The position numbers were made by a program, and so were the translations under genes. A stretch of 5,559 nucleotides of DNA, from positions 1-5,559 of the forward strand of contig DDPE01000093.1 of assembly GCA_002342035.1 (NCBI GenBank), in the 5' to 3' direction. Each line of letters opens with the position of its first letter. Within the stretch, counting starts at the first letter, position 1. Shown here one piece after another: positions 5,212 to 5,559 of this stretch. The notes beneath the pieces are model-generated. The model saw only the letters and a list, made by a program, of their open reading frames with translations, did no database searches and was not told the DNA's origin. The DNA is from Asticcacaulis sp. UBA2476. GTDB taxonomy: Bacteria > Pseudomonadota > Alphaproteobacteria > Caulobacterales > Caulobacteraceae.

Positions 5212-5311
5212 AAACAAGCTATACCCATACCCGCGCGCATGGGTTAAAGGCTGCGATAAACCACTCATTCGCCTGCGGATTCCCGCTTTTACACGTTTTC
5301 GAGACCCACCC

Positions 5312-5559
5312 ATGTCTTCAGATATCCTAAGCACCCTGACCGCCAAGCCTTCACCGACCGTCATGGCCGATGCCGTGCGCGTCCTGTCGATGGAAGCGGT
5401 ACACCGCGCCAAGTCGGGCCATCAGGGCATGCCGATGGGCATGGCCGATGTGGCGACCGTCCTGTGGACCAAGTTTCTGAAATATGACCCCAAGGCCCCG
5501 GATTGGGCCGACCGTGACCGCTTTGTCCTGTCGGCCGGCCACGGCTCGATGCTGATCTA
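5312..5559 (+). CDS. tkt: Transketolase, N-terminal part only
   Basis: Translation from the ATG at 5312 gives 82 complete codons before the right edge, so the gene is truncated and continues outside. The segments AKSGHQGMPMGMADVATVLW (33-52) and DRDRFVLSAGHGSMLI (67-82) are diagnostic for the thiamine-diphosphate-binding N-terminal domain of transketolase. H37 in SGHQG and H77 in AGHGS correspond to conserved active-site histidines. The enzyme (EC 2.2.1.1) transfers two-carbon ketol units in the pentose phosphate pathway; whole proteins have about 650-670 residues. The ribosome binding site is weak (GAG about 9 nt upstream). The gene is divergent from zauP-zapA across an intergenic region of about 200 bp. 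A GCTATACC element at 5217-5224 could be a Caulobacter-like -10, but no matching -35 was found. Confidence 0.95.
   Translation, partial: MSSDILSTLTAKPSPTVMADAVRVLSMEAVHRAKSGHQGMPMGMADVATVLWTKFLKYDPKAPDWADRDRFVLSAGHGSMLI

Noticed and set aside
5223..5244. Inverted repeat ACCCAT-10 nt-ATGGGT upstream of tkt
   Set aside because: Only 6 bp with a 10-nt spacer, so it could be chance; too weak to call an operator.
5244..5258. Possible CtrA site (TTAA-N7-TTAA) upstream of tkt
   Set aside because: The first half TTAA is present, but the second half reads GATA, so only half the motif matches.
5275..5290. GCGG-ATTC-CCGC hairpin followed by TTTTA in the tkt leader
   Set aside because: The 4-bp stem and 4-T run are too short for a convincing terminator or attenuator.

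Overview
The window looks like chromosomal backbone DNA from an alphaproteobacterium, most likely a member of the Caulobacterales such as Asticcacaulis or a relative. The evidence is GC-rich coding sequence, a zauP-zapA cell-division pair next to a divergent transketolase gene, and the run 6S RNA - 5-formyltetrahydrofolate cyclo-ligase - YmdB-type phosphodiesterase - YebC on one strand. The taxon is inferred from gene content and order only; no database was searched.

Layout from left to right. Positions 1-102 (minus) hold the first 34 codons of yebC, cut by the window edge. A weak intrinsic terminator (about 118-143, minus) separates it from a YmdB-family metallophosphoesterase gene (201-1022, minus). 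That gene lies 9 nt behind a 5-formyltetrahydrofolate cyclo-ligase gene (1032-1592, minus). Upstream of the cyclo-ligase is a structured leader of about 140 nt with a strong hairpin, an AT-rich inverted repeat and a possible 21-codon leader ORF. Beyond it is a 6S RNA gene (about 1733-1905, minus) with its own sigma70-like promoter (1912-1940). The fold was worked out by hand: interrupted closing stem, large central bubble with a small 3'-side hairpin, and a terminal stem-loop.

Positions 1906-2148 form a divergent control region between the 6S gene and a plus-strand gene for a secreted GH3 beta-glucosidase-type enzyme (2149-4437). The region contains a LacI-type pseudopalindrome and two overlapping palindromes that could be operators. 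A bidirectional terminator (4442-4479) closes the GH3 gene and the convergent zapA gene. zapA (4478-4810) and zauP (4810-5109) overlap by one base and form a minus-strand operon. Its predicted promoter (5183-5211) has a -10 hexamer overlapping a GANTC (CcrM) site. The window ends inside tkt (5312-5559, plus).

The housekeeping genes (YebC, folate salvage, 6S RNA, Z-ring organisation, pentose phosphate pathway) look like a conserved block. The convergent GH3 gene sits between zapA and the 6S/ygfA unit and looks like an accessory catabolic insertion. No mobile element, CRISPR array, tRNA or rRNA was seen, and no wholly new system. The least explained parts are the leader between 6S RNA and ygfA, with two mutually exclusive base-pairings, and the palindrome cluster upstream of the GH3 gene.
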